Positions 26,144 through 37,365 are shown, counted from the first letter of the stretch. The stretch: 64,000 nucleotides of DNA from Pelorhabdus rhamnosifermentans (GCF_018835585.1 NZ_JAHGVE010000002.1:161665-225664); one strand, 5' to 3'. Notes: generated by a model not told the origin, from the letters alone. Made by a program: numbers and translations.

Positions 26144-27409
26144 ATGTTGAAGTTTGGAGATGACAGAGGTCAATTGAAATGCTCTTTTTGCGGTAAGCTA
26201 CAAGAACAAGTCAAAAAGTTAGTAGCTGGTCCCGGCGTCTATATTTGTGATGAATGCATTGAGTTATGTAATGAAATTATTGAAGAGGAGCTCGGCGAGG
26301 CAATTGATGTCGATATGAAGGAAATTCCCAAGCCGAAGGACATCAAGGCGATTTTAGATCAATACGTTATTGGTCAGGAAAGTGCTAAAAAGACATTAGC
26401 TGTTGCTGTGTATAATCATTATAAGCGCATCAATATTGGTTCTAAAATGGATGATGTGGAACTGCAAAAATCCAATATTGTTATGTTAGGACCAACCGGT
26501 AGTGGTAAGACATTACTTGCCCAAACGCTTGCTAAGATACTCAATGTGCCTTTTGCTATTGCTGATGCTACGTCCTTAACTGAAGCAGGCTATGTGGGGG
26601 AAGATGTTGAAAACATTTTGCTTAAGTTGATCCAAGCCGCTGATTATGATGTAGAGAAAGCTGAAAAGGGCATTGTCTATATTGATGAAATTGATAAAAT
26701 CGCTCGTAAGTCTGAGAATCCTTCTATTACACGTGATGTTTCTGGCGAGGGTGTTCAACAGGCTTTGTTAAAGATTCTGGAAGGTACTGTGGCCAGTGTG
26801 CCGCCTCAAGGTGGACGGAAACATCCTCATCAGGAATTTATTCAGATTGATACAACCAATATTTTGTTCATTTGTGGTGGCGCTTTTGACAGCATTGATC
26901 GTATTATTAGTGCTAGAATTGGTAAAAAGAACATGGGATTTGGTGCAGATATAAAGACCAAGGAGAAACGCAAAGTAGGCGAGCTCTTACAGCAAATGTT
27001 GCCGGAAGACTTGTTGAAATTTGGTTTGATTCCAGAGTTCGTGGGGCGTTTACCCATTATTGTGACACTTGACGCTCTTGATGAAGAGTCTCTTGTCCGC
27101 ATCCTTCTGGAACCCAAAAATGCCTTGATTAAGCAATATCAAAAATTCCTTGAAATGGATGATGTGCAACTGGAGTTTAAGGACGATGCTCTTAAAGCCA
27201 TTGCCGACGAAGCTATTAAACGTAATACAGGTGCCAGAGGGCTTCGTGCTATTATTGAAGGCATCATGCGTAATGTGATGTATGAAGTTCCTTCGCGTAC
27301 AGATGTATCAAAATGTGTTGTCACGAAAGAGGTTGTTCTAAGTACGGAGGAACCTGTGATTGTCACGGCTGGTGAAAAAAAAAGCAAGAAAAAAGAAGCA
27401 TCAGCATAA
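26144..27409 (+). CDS. clpX: ATP-dependent Clp protease ATP-binding subunit ClpX
   Basis: A 421-residue AAA+ unfoldase. N-terminal zinc-binding domain with four Cys (CSFCGK and CDECIELC), Walker [13 protein letters not shown], Walker [12 protein letters not shown], and the RKHPHQEF pore-2 region. It feeds substrates to ClpP encoded just upstream. A terminator follows. Confidence 0.97.
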   Translation: MLKFGDDRGQLKCSFCGKLQEQVKKLVAGPGVYICDECIELCNEIIEEELGEAIDVDMKEIPKPKDIKAILDQYVIGQESAKKTLAVAVYNHYKRINIGSKMDDVELQKSNIVMLGPTGSGKTLLAQTLAKILNVPFAIADATSLTEAGYVGEDVENILLKLIQAADYDVEKAEKGIVYIDEIDKIARKSENPSITRDVSGEGVQQALLKILEGTVASVPPQGGRKHPHQEFIQIDTTNILFICGGAFDSIDRIISARIGKKNMGFGADIKTKEKRKVGELLQQMLPEDLLKFGLIPEFVGRLPIIVTLDALDEESLVRILLEPKNALIKQYQKFLEMDDVQLEFKDDALKAIADEAIKRNTGARGLRAIIEGIMRNVMYEVPSRTDVSKCVVTKEVVLSTEEPVIVTAGEKKSKKKEASA

Positions 27410-27435
27410 TTAGTCCTGGTCAAGAAATGGTTAAA

Positions 27436-27468
27436 AATGAGAGAATCTAATTCTCTCATTTTTTTTTA
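27436..27468 (+). terminator. Terminator after clpX
   Basis: An 11-bp stem (27436-27446 against 27450-27460), a 3-base loop, and a run of nine T. Confidence 0.92.
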
Positions 27469-27578
27469 CAAATCTCTTTTTTTCTTTCGGATAAAATGAG
27501 TCGGCCTGTCTATACTAATTCTGTACATAAGTCTATGATTGTTCAAATGATTAGACATGGAAGGGAGGACTTAGTCAG

Positions 27579-29267
27579 TTGGAATATGCAACGAATATTT
27601 TCACGATGATTCAGTTTTTCTTTGCAGTGGTCATTGGACTGTATTTCTGGAATCTCCTAAAATCTCAGCAAGGGAATAAGGTGGCTGTTGATCGAGAATC
27701 AAAAAAAGAGATTGATAAATTACAAAAAATGCGTTCGATTTCCCTGACGGAACCTTTATCTGAAAGAACACGACCCAGTAATTTTAACGAGATCATTGGA
27801 CAGGAGGAAGCTCTTAAAGCCCTAAGAGCCGCTTTATGCGGCCCCAATCCTCAGCATGTGCTTGTTTATGGTCCGCCTGGGGTGGGAAAAACTGCCGCAG
27901 CCCGGCTGATATTGCAGGAAGCCAAAAAAAATCCCCTATCGCCTTTTGGTGATACTGCGAACTTTACGGAGTTAGATGCTACAACAGCTCGATTTGATGA
28001 ACGAGGTATTGCAGATCCTTTAATTGGTACGGTTCACGATCCTATTTATCAAGGTGCAGGGCCGCTTGGAATAGCGGGTATTCCTCAACCTAAGCCAGGT
28101 GCTGTAACCAAGGCCCATGGGGGAGTTCTTTTCATCGACGAAATTGGTGAACTTCATCCCATCCAAATGAATAAACTACTAAAGGTATTAGAAGACCGGA
28201 AAGTATTTCTAGACAGTTCCTATTATAATAGCGAAGATACGAATATTCCTGTTCATATTCATGATATTTTTCAAAATGGATTACCTGCTGATTTTCGTTT
28301 AGTTGGTGCTACAACACGCTTGCCGCAAGATATTCCACCAGCCATTCGGTCACGTTGTGTCGAAATTTATTTTCGCCCGCTTTTTCCGGATGAAATTGGC
28401 CGAATTGCTTTAGGAGCAGTAGATAAAATTCATTTTTCTATCGATAAAGAGGCTGTTGAGGTTTTGAAGCGTTATGCCACGAATGGACGGGAAGCTGTTA
28501 ATATTATTCAAATTGCAGCCGGTATTGCTATGAATGAGCAGCGTCAGCAGATCTTACAGCAAGATATTCAATGGATTATTAATTTTGGTCAGTATAGTCC
28601 AAGGCCGGAAAAGAAAATTGCGAGTATTCCGCAGGTTGGCATTGTCAATGGTCTTGCCGTTTATGGTCCAGGTATGGGGATGGTGATGGAGATTGAAGCA
28701 TCCGCCAAGACGAATGAGGCAGGTCAGGGAAAAATCATCATTACAGGCATTGTTGATGAGGAACAGATGGGATCATCAGGGAAAACACTAAAGCGTAAAA
28801 GTATGGCTAAGAGTTCGGTAGATAATGTGGCTACAGTTCTTACGAATCGGTTTCAAATTGATTTTAATTCCTGTGATATTCACGTGAATTTTCCTACGGC
28901 GGGTCCTATTGATGGGCCTTCAGCTGGGGTGAGCATTGCCACTGCAATTTATTCGGCGGTAAAAAACATTCCCGTTGATAACAAGGTGGCATTGACTGGT
29001 GAGTTATCCATTCGGGGCTTTGTCAAACCTGTGGGTGGTGTGGCTTCTAAGATTTTGGCAGCAAAACAAGCCGGAGCCCAAAAGGTAATCATTCCAAAAG
29101 AAAATTATCAGGAAGTATTTTTAGAGGCGGGTATTGAAGTGATTCCTGTCGAGACACTTGATGAGGTGCTGAGTGTGGCGCTTATGCAAGAAAGTGAGAC
29201 AGTTAAATTAGAAGTTGTTTCGCCTCCTGCAAACAAGCCCCGATCCAAGCTTGCCATGCCATTATAG
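27579..29267 (+). CDS. lonB: ATP-dependent protease LonB
   Basis: A 562-residue LonB-type protease: an N-terminal membrane anchor (about residues 5-25), AAA+ domain with Walker [13 protein letters not shown] and Walker B VLFIDEIGEL, and a C-terminal Ser-Lys protease domain with DGPSAGVSIAT (nucleophile Ser). In Bacillus this protein is linked to forespore development, so its presence fits a spore former, but it also occurs in other Firmicutes. TTG start at 27579 after AGGGAGG. It lies immediately before lon, as is usual. Confidence 0.95.
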   Translation: MEYATNIFTMIQFFFAVVIGLYFWNLLKSQQGNKVAVDRESKKEIDKLQKMRSISLTEPLSERTRPSNFNEIIGQEEALKALRAALCGPNPQHVLVYGPPGVGKTAAARLILQEAKKNPLSPFGDTANFTELDATTARFDERGIADPLIGTVHDPIYQGAGPLGIAGIPQPKPGAVTKAHGGVLFIDEIGELHPIQMNKLLKVLEDRKVFLDSSYYNSEDTNIPVHIHDIFQNGLPADFRLVGATTRLPQDIPPAIRSRCVEIYFRPLFPDEIGRIALGAVDKIHFSIDKEAVEVLKRYATNGREAVNIIQIAAGIAMNEQRQQILQQDIQWIINFGQYSPRPEKKIASIPQVGIVNGLAVYGPGMGMVMEIEASAKTNEAGQGKIIITGIVDEEQMGSSGKTLKRKSMAKSSVDNVATVLTNRFQIDFNSCDIHVNFPTAGPIDGPSAGVSIATAIYSAVKNIPVDNKVALTGELSIRGFVKPVGGVASKILAAKQAGAQKVIIPKENYQEVFLEAGIEVIPVETLDEVLSVALMQESETVKLEVVSPPANKPRSKLAMPL

Positions 29268-29275
29268 GGTTTCAT

Positions 29276-29308
29276 AAGAGTAGCCGGGAAACTTACCCGG
29301 CTACTCTT
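29276..29308 (+). terminator. Hairpin between lonB and lon
   Basis: A perfect 13-bp stem (29276-29288 against 29296-29308) with a 7-base loop but without a long T run. Confidence 0.75.
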
Positions 29309-29428
29309 GTAATTGAAGAAAGGAATTTGACGAAAAGGTAAGAATATGTATAGGTAAGGTCGGTACAGGATGAAAAATGACTACACTATAGCTGTTGTAA
29401 GAAAAGAAGTATTAAAGGAGGCGCAAAT

Positions 29429-31786
29429 ATGTCAACTACGAAGAAAATGATACCATTATTGCCGCTTAGGGGCATATTGGTTTACCCATATATGATTATT
29501 CATTTAGACGTGGGACGGGAAAAATCGATTAATGCTTTGGAAGAGTCAATGGTACATGATAGGTTGATTATGTTGGCAACGCAAAAAGAGGCCCAAAATG
29601 ATCAACCGGCAGCGGAGGATATTTTTGAAATTGGTACCATTGCTGAAATAAAACAGTTACTAAAATTGCCAGGTGGGACGATCCGTGTTCTTGTGGAGGG
29701 CTTATATAGAGCAAAAATTGTCAGCTATATGAGTTTTGATCCTTATTACTCCGTCGAAATTGAAGAGTTTTCTGCTGAAGAAGTAAAGACACCGGAAATT
29801 GAGGCGTTAACGCGCACCGTTATTCATCAGTTTGAGCAATGGGTTAAGTTAAGCAAAAAAATTCCGCCTGAAACGCTTGTATCCGTTGTTACTGTAGAAG
29901 ATGCAGGGAGATTAACGGATCTGATTGCTACCCATTTGTCATTAAAAATCGAAGATAAGCAAGCGTTACTAGATGCTGTACTTATTAAAGAACGCCTTGA
30001 AAAGCTTTGTGAAATATTGGCCAGAGAAATGGAAATTCTCGAACTAGAGAAGAAGATTAATGTGAGAGTTCGTAAACAGATGGAGAAAACTCAAAAAGAG
30101 TATTATCTGCGTGAACAACTCAAAGCCATTCAGAAAGAACTGGGCGACAAGGATGATCGTACACTGGAATTGGAAGAGTACCGCGAGCGTATGAAAGAAC
30201 AAGAGCTGCCCAAGGAAGTAGAAGAAAAAGTTCTGAAAGAAATGGATCGTCTGGAAAAAATGCCGCCTATGGTCGCCGAAAATGGCGTAATTCGGACTTA
30301 TATTGATTGGATATTGTCATTGCCTTGGTCTAAAAGCTCGACAGACAGACTGGATGTTTCCATTGCTGAAAATATTCTCAATGAAGATCATTATGGCCTT
30401 GATAAAGTAAAAGAACGAATTTTGGAATATCTTGCCATTCGTAAACTCACGGATCACATGAAAGGACCGATTTTGTGTCTTGTGGGACCGCCGGGTGTGG
30501 GAAAAACCTCACTGGCGCGTTCAATTGCCCGTTCTATGGAACGAAAGTTTGTGCGTACTTCTCTGGGTGGTGTAAGGGATGAAGCAGAAATTCGTGGTCA
30601 TCGCCGAACTTATGTGGGAGCTCTGCCTGGTCGTATCATTCAAGGTATGAAGACAGTTGATTCCAAAAATCCTGTGTTTTTACTTGATGAAGTGGATAAG
30701 ATGAGTGCTGATTTCCGCGGTGATCCCTCGTCCGCGTTACTGGAAGTACTCGATCCAGAGCAGAATAATACTTTTAGCGATCATTATATCGAATTACCCT
30801 TTGATTTGTCGCGTGTACTTTGGATTGTTACAGCCAATGTCATTCACAATATTCCGCGGCCTTTACTGGATCGTATGGAGATTATCCAAATTCCCGGCTA
30901 TACAGAGGAAGAAAAAGTTCAGATTGCCAAGAAGTATCTGATTGCTAAACAAACGAAAGAACATGGTTTGACAGCAAAGCAATTTAGCTTATCTGACGGG
31001 GCTTTGCAGAACATTATCCGTAATTATACACGTGAGGCAGGTGTGCGTGGCTTAGAACGCAGCATTGCTAGCTTGTGTCGTAAAGTGGCTCGCCTTATTG
31101 TACAGGAGAAAAAAAGCAGCGTTAAAGTAACACCTCAAAATCTTCACACTTATTTAGGACCCCTGCGTATTCGTCATTCTATGGCGGAAAAAGAACCCCA
31201 AGTAGGTGTGGCTACAGGACTTGCCTGGACAGAAGTCGGTGGCGATGTGTTGCCTGTGGAAGTGTCCACTATGAAAGGCAAGGGGAAATTGACGCTAACA
31301 GGTCAGTTAGGCGATGTCATGCAGGAAAGTGCGCAGGCTGGATTTAGTTATATCAGAAACCGTGCGCAGCAGCTTGGTATTGATGAAGAATTCCATGAGA
31401 AACTGGATATTCATGTTCATTTGCCTGAAGGGGCCATTCCTAAAGATGGTCCTTCAGCAGGTATTACCATGGCAACGGCCATTGTTTCAGCTCTTAATGG
31501 CTTACCCATTCGCAGTGATTTGGCTATGACAGGTGAAATTACTTTGCGCGGCAGGGTACTTCCTGTAGGCGGTCTCAAGGAAAAAATATTGGCAGCTCAT
31601 CGTGCCGGAATTAAGACAATTTTGTTGCCTGCTGATAATAAATCTGACATTGAAGAGTTACCGGCCAATGTGAAGCGCAGCCTGGAATTTATTCCTGTTG
31701 AGCATATGGATGAAGTGCTAAAAGTGGCTTTATTGCCGGAAAAAGTGCAAAAATCAAAGGAGTCAACAAGTGAAATTAGAGAGTAA
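29429..31786 (+). CDS. lon: ATP-dependent protease Lon
   Basis: A 785-residue Lon protease: N-terminal substrate-binding domain ([14 protein letters not shown]), coiled coil at about 190-270, AAA+ domain with [13 protein letters not shown] and [10 protein letters not shown], and the protease domain with [12 protein letters not shown] (Ser nucleophile) and a downstream catalytic Lys in [10 protein letters not shown]. Degrades damaged and regulatory proteins. Its end overlaps the start of the ysxC gene by 17 bases, so the two are coupled. Confidence 0.97.
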   Translation: MSTTKKMIPLLPLRGILVYPYMIIHLDVGREKSINALEESMVHDRLIMLATQKEAQNDQPAAEDIFEIGTIAEIKQLLKLPGGTIRVLVEGLYRAKIVSYMSFDPYYSVEIEEFSAEEVKTPEIEALTRTVIHQFEQWVKLSKKIPPETLVSVVTVEDAGRLTDLIATHLSLKIEDKQALLDAVLIKERLEKLCEILAREMEILELEKKINVRVRKQMEKTQKEYYLREQLKAIQKELGDKDDRTLELEEYRERMKEQELPKEVEEKVLKEMDRLEKMPPMVAENGVIRTYIDWILSLPWSKSSTDRLDVSIAENILNEDHYGLDKVKERILEYLAIRKLTDHMKGPILCLVGPPGVGKTSLARSIARSMERKFVRTSLGGVRDEAEIRGHRRTYVGALPGRIIQGMKTVDSKNPVFLLDEVDKMSADFRGDPSSALLEVLDPEQNNTFSDHYIELPFDLSRVLWIVTANVIHNIPRPLLDRMEIIQIPGYTEEEKVQIAKKYLIAKQTKEHGLTAKQFSLSDGALQNIIRNYTREAGVRGLERSIASLCRKVARLIVQEKKSSVKVTPQNLHTYLGPLRIRHSMAEKEPQVGVATGLAWTEVGGDVLPVEVSTMKGKGKLTLTGQLGDVMQESAQAGFSYIRNRAQQLGIDEEFHEKLDIHVHLPEGAIPKDGPSAGITMATAIVSALNGLPIRSDLAMTGEITLRGRVLPVGGLKEKILAAHRAGIKTILLPADNKSDIEELPANVKRSLEFIPVEHMDEVLKVALLPEKVQKSKESTSEIRE

Positions 31787-32468
31787 CACGCTGCATCAGC
31801 AGCCAGAAGCAGCGAAAGTTGCCACTCCGGAATTAGAAATATTATCAGCAAAATATGTGGCTTCAGCTGTTCGTGAAGATCAGTATCCGGAAGAAAAGTT
31901 TATTGAGTGTGCTTTTGTCGGACGTTCCAATGTGGGGAAGTCATCGCTGATTAATTCCTTGTGTCGACACCGTGGCTTGGCTCGTACGAGTAGTACACCG
32001 GGTAAGACGCAGACACTTAATTTTTATCAATTACAAATTCGGCGGGTCTTAGAAAGAAAACAACTTTATTTTGTTGATCTGCCTGGCTATGGTTATGCTA
32101 AACGGTCTCAAAAACAGCGTACAAGCTGGGGGAAATTTATTGAAAATTATCTGACTGAGTCACGTCAGTTAAAAATGGTTTTTCAACTCATTGATATCCG
32201 TCACCCTGCCATGGACAGTGATGTGCAAATTTATAATTGGCTTATGAATGAGGGAATTCCTGTGCAAGTCATTGCTACAAAAGCCGATAAATTAACTAGA
32301 ACATCGATTATGAAGCAACTTCAACTGATTGAACGGCAATTAAAATTGAATAGGGGACAGATTATTATGTATTCTTCCCTAAAAGTCATTGGGCGAAAGG
32401 AAGTTCTTAATGTGATGGGGGAGATCGCCGGATTTGGCAGTCTCTCTGATCGGGACTCTTGCTTGTGA
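31770..32468 (+). CDS. ysxC: Ribosome biogenesis GTP-binding protein YsxC/EngB
   Basis: A 232-residue GTPase needed for large ribosomal subunit assembly. G1 [12 protein letters not shown], the G2 region [12 protein letters not shown]3 [10 protein letters not shown]4 TKADKL and G5 near SSLK are all present. The GTG at 31770 lies 8 bases after AAAGGAG, inside the end of lon. The lon-ysxC pairing is conserved in Firmicutes. Confidence 0.95.
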   Translation: MKLESNTLHQQPEAAKVATPELEILSAKYVASAVREDQYPEEKFIECAFVGRSNVGKSSLINSLCRHRGLARTSSTPGKTQTLNFYQLQIRRVLERKQLYFVDLPGYGYAKRSQKQRTSWGKFIENYLTESRQLKMVFQLIDIRHPAMDSDVQIYNWLMNEGIPVQVIATKADKLTRTSIMKQLQLIERQLKLNRGQIIMYSSLKVIGRKEVLNVMGEIAGFGSLSDRDSCL

Positions 32469-32480
32469 GAGAGGCTGGAT

Positions 32481-32936
32481 ATGATGTTAACACCTTTAGA
32501 TAAGTCCATTTTAAATATTATTCAAACGAGATTTCCTGTTGCCAAGCGTCCTTTTGCTGTTATAGCCCAGATCATAGGTTCAGAGGAGAAAACGGTGTTG
32601 ACGCGCATTAAATGGATGAAAGAAAAGGGACTTATTCGTCGTATAGGTCCTTTTTTTGACTCGAAAAAGCTTGGCTATTGTGGCACACTTGTTGCTGTTG
32701 ATGTTGATCCGATTTACATACAACAAGTGGCGGAGGCCATTAATTCTTATCCCGGTGTTACGCACAATTATGAGCGGGAGGGTCCGTTTAATTTATGGTT
32801 CACATTGCTTTCGCCGAATCAGGAGGCTCAGGACCGGATTTTGCATGAAATCCAAATTTTAACGGGAATTCAGCGGATGGTGAATTTACCTGCAACAAAT
32901 AAAATAAAAGTTAATGTAGAGTTTACTTTAAAGTAG
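32481..32936 (+). CDS. ahbA: Siroheme decarboxylase subunit AhbA
   Basis: A 151-residue Lrp/AsnC-like protein: N-terminal winged helix (FAVIAQIIGSEEKTVLTRIKWMKEKGLIRRIG) and an alpha-beta domain with the VTHNYEREGPFNLWFT motif of the AhbA/NirD-type siroheme decarboxylases. With AhbB it removes two acetate side chains from siroheme to give didecarboxysiroheme on the alternative heme route. It is followed after nine bases by ahbB. The later genes ahbC and ahbD are not in the window. Confidence 0.88.
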   Translation: MMLTPLDKSILNIIQTRFPVAKRPFAVIAQIIGSEEKTVLTRIKWMKEKGLIRRIGPFFDSKKLGYCGTLVAVDVDPIYIQQVAEAINSYPGVTHNYEREGPFNLWFTLLSPNQEAQDRILHEIQILTGIQRMVNLPATNKIKVNVEFTLK

Positions 32937-32945
32937 GTGAAGTAG

Positions 32946-33416
32946 GTGGATGAACTAGATCGAAAACTGGTTATTGCCATGCAAGGGGACCTTCCGCTTG
33001 TTCTTGAACCTTATGCCGAGATTGCACAGGAATTGGGTATAACGGAAGATAAACTATTTGAACGGCTGAAAGTGCTAACTAATGAGGGGCAAATTCGTAA
33101 AATGGGGGCCGTGCTAACGCATCGGCAACTTGGTTATGCAGCGAATGCCTTATGTGCATGGATTGTGCCGGATAGAAAGGTAGAGACGGTAGGGCAGTTA
33201 ATGGCAGCACACGAAGCTGTGACTCACTGCTATTGCCGTGAAAAGAAAAGCAATTGGCCTTATAATTTCTATACCATGATTCATGGTAAAAGCCGGGCTA
33301 TTTGTGAAGGCATTGCTCAGCAATTATCTTTAGCTACGGGTGTTGAACAATATATTTTGCTCTTCAGCACGAAGGAATGGAAAAAAACCAGTATGCGTTA
33401 TTTTCAAGCAACTTAA
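32946..33416 (+). CDS. ahbB: Siroheme decarboxylase subunit AhbB
   Basis: A 156-residue partner of AhbA with the same fold. VTHCYCRE, WPYNFYTMIHG and the C-terminal LFSTKEWKKTSMRYF are typical of AhbB; the His and Cys in the first motif are near the tetrapyrrole site in this family. GTG start at 32946. A heterodimer with AhbA is expected. Regulator annotations (Lrp) for such proteins are common but would be wrong here. Confidence 0.88.
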   Translation: MDELDRKLVIAMQGDLPLVLEPYAEIAQELGITEDKLFERLKVLTNEGQIRKMGAVLTHRQLGYAANALCAWIVPDRKVETVGQLMAAHEAVTHCYCREKKSNWPYNFYTMIHGKSRAICEGIAQQLSLATGVEQYILLFSTKEWKKTSMRYFQAT

Positions 33417-33588
33417 CTCGGGATGGTTTTTTCATGTATCCAGAGTATGATGATGCCTATACCTGAGTATGTAGAAAATTTGTGGAAAAAGGGTGCTGAA
33501 ATACTTTAATTCAGAATAAAAAAGACAAATAAAGTAGAATATAGAGATATTGCTTGATGATTATAGATCTTTCTTGTAGGTGAATAAA

Positions 33589-34557
33589 TTGAAAGTAACT
33601 GAGCTTTTTTCCAGTATTTCCGATGATTTAACTGCTGTTGAAACCGAACTTGTTTCAATTATTCAATCGCCTATGACACTCTTTCATGACATAGGAACCC
33701 ATTTGGTGCAAGCAGGCGGAAAGAGACTTCGACCTGCTTTGTTTTTGTTATGTGCCAAGCAATCAGGTGTGACAAGTGCAGAAACGTTGCATTTGGCTAC
33801 AGCCATCGAACTGATACATATGGCAACGCTTGTCCATGATGATGTTATTGACGTGGCGGAAGTGCGTCGAGGACTGCCAACTGCGAACATATTGTTTGGC
33901 AATCATGCTTCTGTGTTGACTGGAGACTATTTCTTTTCCAAGGCATTTTCTTTAGTTGCTCAGTTCTCAGTTCCTGACAGTTTAAAAATTCTTACGGATG
34001 CCATTCAAGTGATGTGCGAAGGGGAAATTGTTCAGGCCCAAGACTTGTATGTTCTTGATCAGAGTGTGTCTGATTATTATCATAAAATCAATTGTAAAAC
34101 AGCTGATTTTATTGCGACGAGTTGTCAGTTAGGGGGACAGTGCGCTCAGTATGATAAAGTTTCTATTGATGCATTGCGTCACTACGGTTATAGCATTGGT
34201 ATGGCTTTCCAGATTACAGATGACATTTTAGATGTCATAGCAAAGACTCAAGATGTAGGCAAGCCGACTGGTCATGATATTGGGCAGGGTCTTTTGACGC
34301 TACCTGTGTTATATGCCTTACAGCATGGGAAACATTGCGAGGAACTTCGTCAGCTTATTGAATCGAGGCGGATTATGGGAACGGCTTTGGAACAGGCTTT
34401 AGTCTGGATTCGTGAAGGAAGTGCTGTGGATTATTGTTATGAGCAAGTGGATGCGTATTTAAAACAAGCCCGGGAAGTCCTGCCTGTGTGTTTGTCTGAA
34501 AATGTTTATGAGTCACTTATTACTGTGACTGATTTTATTGGCCGAAGAATTTCTTGA
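33589..34557 (+). CDS. Polyprenyl diphosphate synthase (HepT/IspB type)
   Basis: A 322-residue all-trans prenyl transferase that extends allylic diphosphates with isopentenyl diphosphate. The two Asp-rich motifs are HDDVID at about residue 80 and TDDILD at about 210; the GGKRLRPAL segment binds the diphosphate. TTG start at 33589 (TAGGTG upstream) is preferred over GTG at 33580. Probable product is a long-chain precursor of menaquinone or of a carrier lipid. The 170 bases upstream hold no gene I can support. Confidence 0.9.
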   Translation: MKVTELFSSISDDLTAVETELVSIIQSPMTLFHDIGTHLVQAGGKRLRPALFLLCAKQSGVTSAETLHLATAIELIHMATLVHDDVIDVAEVRRGLPTANILFGNHASVLTGDYFFSKAFSLVAQFSVPDSLKILTDAIQVMCEGEIVQAQDLYVLDQSVSDYYHKINCKTADFIATSCQLGGQCAQYDKVSIDALRHYGYSIGMAFQITDDILDVIAKTQDVGKPTGHDIGQGLLTLPVLYALQHGKHCEELRQLIESRRIMGTALEQALVWIREGSAVDYCYEQVDAYLKQAREVLPVCLSENVYESLITVTDFIGRRIS

Positions 34558-34618
34558 ACCCAATGATGATTCAACTAGCGGAATGATAAGGGTGCCTTTT
34601 TGATTTAAATGTATGATA

Positions 34619-34647
34619 TTGTCTTTTAGCTGGTAAACAGTTATAAT
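34619..34647 (+). promoter_or_regulatory. Sigma-A promoter for folD
   Basis: TTGTCT at 34619 and TATAAT at 34642 with a 17-base spacer; start site near 34654, leaving a leader of about 130 bases. Confidence 0.7.
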
Positions 34648-34660
34648 ATAATATATAGGG

Positions 34661-34766
34661 TTGTGTATGGACGTAGACGGTTAGTTTGTCCATGCTTTTG
34701 CGCAAATCAATAGGTAATTCCTTTCAATTTTGGCTTATAGCCAGGAAGGTTGAGAGGAATTTTTCA
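34661..34766 (+). promoter_or_regulatory. folD leader with attenuator-like hairpin
   Basis: First hairpin ATGGAC (34667) against GTCCAT (34688). Second, longer: AATTCCT (34716) against AGGAATT (34755), with inner CAATTTT/AAGGTTG (G-U pairs included) and a GGC/GCC tip, followed by TTTTTC just before the ribosome site. Looks like an attenuator or riboswitch; class not recognised. Confidence 0.5.
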
Positions 34767-34785
34767 TATATGAAAGGGTGAAAAA

Positions 34786-35646
34786 GTGGCTAGAATACTT
34801 GATGGAAAACAGATTGCATCAGAGCTGAAAGAAAATATTGCTTTAGAAATAGCCAAGCTTAAGGAACAGTCAATTGTACCAGGGCTGGCTGTAGTGCTTG
34901 TTGGCGAAGATCCGGCGTCGAAGGTTTATGTGGGGCATAAAGAAAAAGCTTGCCAAGCTCTTGGTATTCATTCTGAAGTCATTCGTCTGGCTGAAACGAT
35001 TACAACACAAGAACTTCTTGTTCAAATTAAACAATTGAATCAGCGTAGCGACATCCATGGCATTTTAGTCCAACTGCCTCTGCCGCAGCAATTAGATGAG
35101 CAGCGCATTATTGAATCTGTATCACCTGACAAAGATGTGGATGGATTTCATCCCATCAATGTGGGACTTTTGTCATTAGGACGGAAAACTTTTGTTCCTT
35201 GTACGCCACGTGGCATTATGGAAATGCTTAAATTCAGTGCCATTGATGTAGCAGGAAAGCATGCCGTGATTATTGGTAGGAGCAATATTGTTGGTAAACC
35301 ACTTGCAGCATTGTTACTCGCCCAAAATGCGACAGTCACGGTTTGTCATTCGCATACAGTTAACTTAGCTCAAGTAACAAAAGAAGCCGATATTCTGATT
35401 GCTGCAGTCGGAAAAGGGAGATTTGTTACGGAAAATATGGTGAAACAAGGGGCTATTATTATTGATGTAGGCATTAATCGTGAGGGGAAAAAGCTTGTCG
35501 GTGATGTTGATTTTGATGAGGTAGAACAAGTGGCAAGCGCCATTACACCTGTCCCCGGTGGCGTAGGTCCTTTAACGATTATGATGCTTATGGCGAATAC
35601 GATTGAAGCTGCTAAGCGAAGGGCTTTATGCAATAAGGCAAAATAA
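34786..35646 (+). CDS. folD: Methylenetetrahydrofolate dehydrogenase/cyclohydrolase
   Basis: A 286-residue bifunctional enzyme interconverting 5,10-methylene-, methenyl- and 10-formyl-THF with NADP(H). Family motifs: YVGHKEKAC with the catalytic Lys, ILVQLPLP, KDVDGFHPINVG, GRSNIVGKP and TPVPGGVGPLTIMMLM. GTG start after AAAGGGTG. It is followed 51 bases later by fhs and then nfnAB, a one-carbon and electron-transfer operon. Confidence 0.96.
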   Translation: MARILDGKQIASELKENIALEIAKLKEQSIVPGLAVVLVGEDPASKVYVGHKEKACQALGIHSEVIRLAETITTQELLVQIKQLNQRSDIHGILVQLPLPQQLDEQRIIESVSPDKDVDGFHPINVGLLSLGRKTFVPCTPRGIMEMLKFSAIDVAGKHAVIIGRSNIVGKPLAALLLAQNATVTVCHSHTVNLAQVTKEADILIAAVGKGRFVTENMVKQGAIIIDVGINREGKKLVGDVDFDEVEQVASAITPVPGGVGPLTIMMLMANTIEAAKRRALCNKAK

Positions 35647-35697
35647 GCTGTCACTACATATATTCATAATTCGGTAAAAGTTTAGGGGGGGCATAAA

Positions 35698-37365
35698 ATG
35701 AAAAGTGATGTGGAAATTGCTCAAGCTGCAGTCAAACAGCCAATTACGACGGTTGCTGCGGAATTGGGGATTACAGAAGATGAATTGGAATTATACGGTA
35801 AATACAAGGCCAAAATTTCGCTTCAAACCTGGGAAAATTTAAGCAAGAAGTCCGATGGAAAATTGGTGCTCGTTACAGCGATTAATCCGACTCCGGCTGG
35901 TGAAGGTAAAACGACAACAACAGTTGGTTTGGGCGATGCATTACGGCGCTTAGGCAAGAAAGTTGTCATTGCCCTCCGCGAGCCTTCTTTAGGGCCTTGT
36001 TTTGGTCTCAAGGGTGGAGCGGCTGGCGGCGGATATGCCCAAGTTGTTCCCATGGAAGATATTAATTTGCATTTTACCGGAGATATTCATGCCATTACTA
36101 CGGCACATAATCTTCTTGCCGCGATTATTGACAATCATATTCATCAAGGGAATGAGCTTAATATTGATCCAAGACGGATTACTTGGCGACGGGTGATGGA
36201 TCTTAATGAACGGGCGTTGCGTCAGATTATTACAGGTCTTGGCGGCAAAGCCAACGGTGTACCGCGTGAGGCTGGATTTGATATTACGGTAGCATCGGAA
36301 ATGATGGCTATTTTGTGTTTAGCTAAGGATTTGGATGATATGAAACAGCGAATCAATCGGATTATTGTGGGTTACACCTATGATAATCAGCCTGTTACGG
36401 TTGCCGAACTCAAAGTGGCCGGAGCCTTGACTTTGTTATTTAAAGATGCAATCAAACCGAATTTGGTGCAAACGCTGGAAAATACGCCGGCTCTTGTCCA
36501 TGGGGGGCCTTTTGCTAATATCGCTCATGGCTGTAATAGTATTATGGCGACGAAAATGGGATTAAAGCTTGGCGACATTGTTGTCACAGAGGCTGGTTTC
36601 GGTGCTGATTTGGGGGCCGAAAAATTTCTTGATATTAAATGCCGTTTTGCTGGCTTTAAACCCGATGCCGTAGTCATTGTTGCCACCGTTCGTGCTTTAA
36701 AAATGCATGGCGGTATAGCTAAAAGTGCCTTAACGACTGAAAATTTGACGGCTTTGAAACAGGGGATGGACAACCTTATTAAACATATTGAAAATATTGC
36801 GAAATTTCATCTGCCTGTTGTTGTGGCTGTGAATGCTTTCCCGACTGATACAAAAGCCGAGCTTGATTTGTTAGCTAATGAGTGCCAAAAATTAGGTGCC
36901 GACGTGTCTGTTTCAAATGTATGGGCTGATGGCGGTGCAGGCGGCATTGATTTAGCGCACAAGGTGCTTGAAGCTTGCAATAAACCAAATGATTTTCAAT
37001 TTATTTATGATGTGACGCAATCTATTAAAGCGAAGATAACGACGATTGCGCAGGAAATATATGGTGCCAGGGATGTGCAATTTACACCTCAAGTAGAGAA
37101 GACTATTGCCGAGCTGATGAAGTTAGGTTTTGATCAAACACCCATTTGTATGGCGAAAACGCAGTATTCCTTAAGTGATGACAAAGATAAATTGGGTCGT
37201 CCAACTGATTTTACCATTACCGTGCGTGAAGTGCGTGTGGCAGCAGGGGCTGGTTTTTTGGTTGCTTTGACAGGCAATATTATGACCATGCCCGGACTTC
37301 CGAAACATCCAGCAGCTGAGGGAATGGATATTTTAAATGATGGTACTATTGTAGGTTTATTTTAG
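35698..37365 (+). CDS. fhs: Formate-tetrahydrofolate ligase
   Basis: A 555-residue ATP-dependent enzyme that activates formate as 10-formyl-THF. The ATP site [30 protein letters not shown] and [14 protein letters not shown] are textbook. With FolD it forms the methyl-branch entry of the Wood-Ljungdahl pathway or serves purine synthesis; acetogenesis cannot be decided from this window. Strong GGGGGG ribosome site. Confidence 0.97.
   Translation: MKSDVEIAQAAVKQPITTVAAELGITEDELELYGKYKAKISLQTWENLSKKSDGKLVLVTAINPTPAGEGKTTTTVGLGDALRRLGKKVVIALREPSLGPCFGLKGGAAGGGYAQVVPMEDINLHFTGDIHAITTAHNLLAAIIDNHIHQGNELNIDPRRITWRRVMDLNERALRQIITGLGGKANGVPREAGFDITVASEMMAILCLAKDLDDMKQRINRIIVGYTYDNQPVTVAELKVAGALTLLFKDAIKPNLVQTLENTPALVHGGPFANIAHGCNSIMATKMGLKLGDIVVTEAGFGADLGAEKFLDIKCRFAGFKPDAVVIVATVRALKMHGGIAKSALTTENLTALKQGMDNLIKHIENIAKFHLPVVVAVNAFPTDTKAELDLLANECQKLGADVSVSNVWADGGAGGIDLAHKVLEACNKPNDFQFIYDVTQSIKAKITTIAQEIYGARDVQFTPQVEKTIAELMKLGFDQTPICMAKTQYSLSDDKDKLGRPTDFTITVREVRVAAGAGFLVALTGNIMTMPGLPKHPAAEGMDILNDGTIVGLF

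Noticed and set aside
33433-33510. Short frames after ahbB (for example ending PEYVENLWKKGAEIL)
   Set aside because: About 20 codons, no ribosome site; may be chance or a relic.
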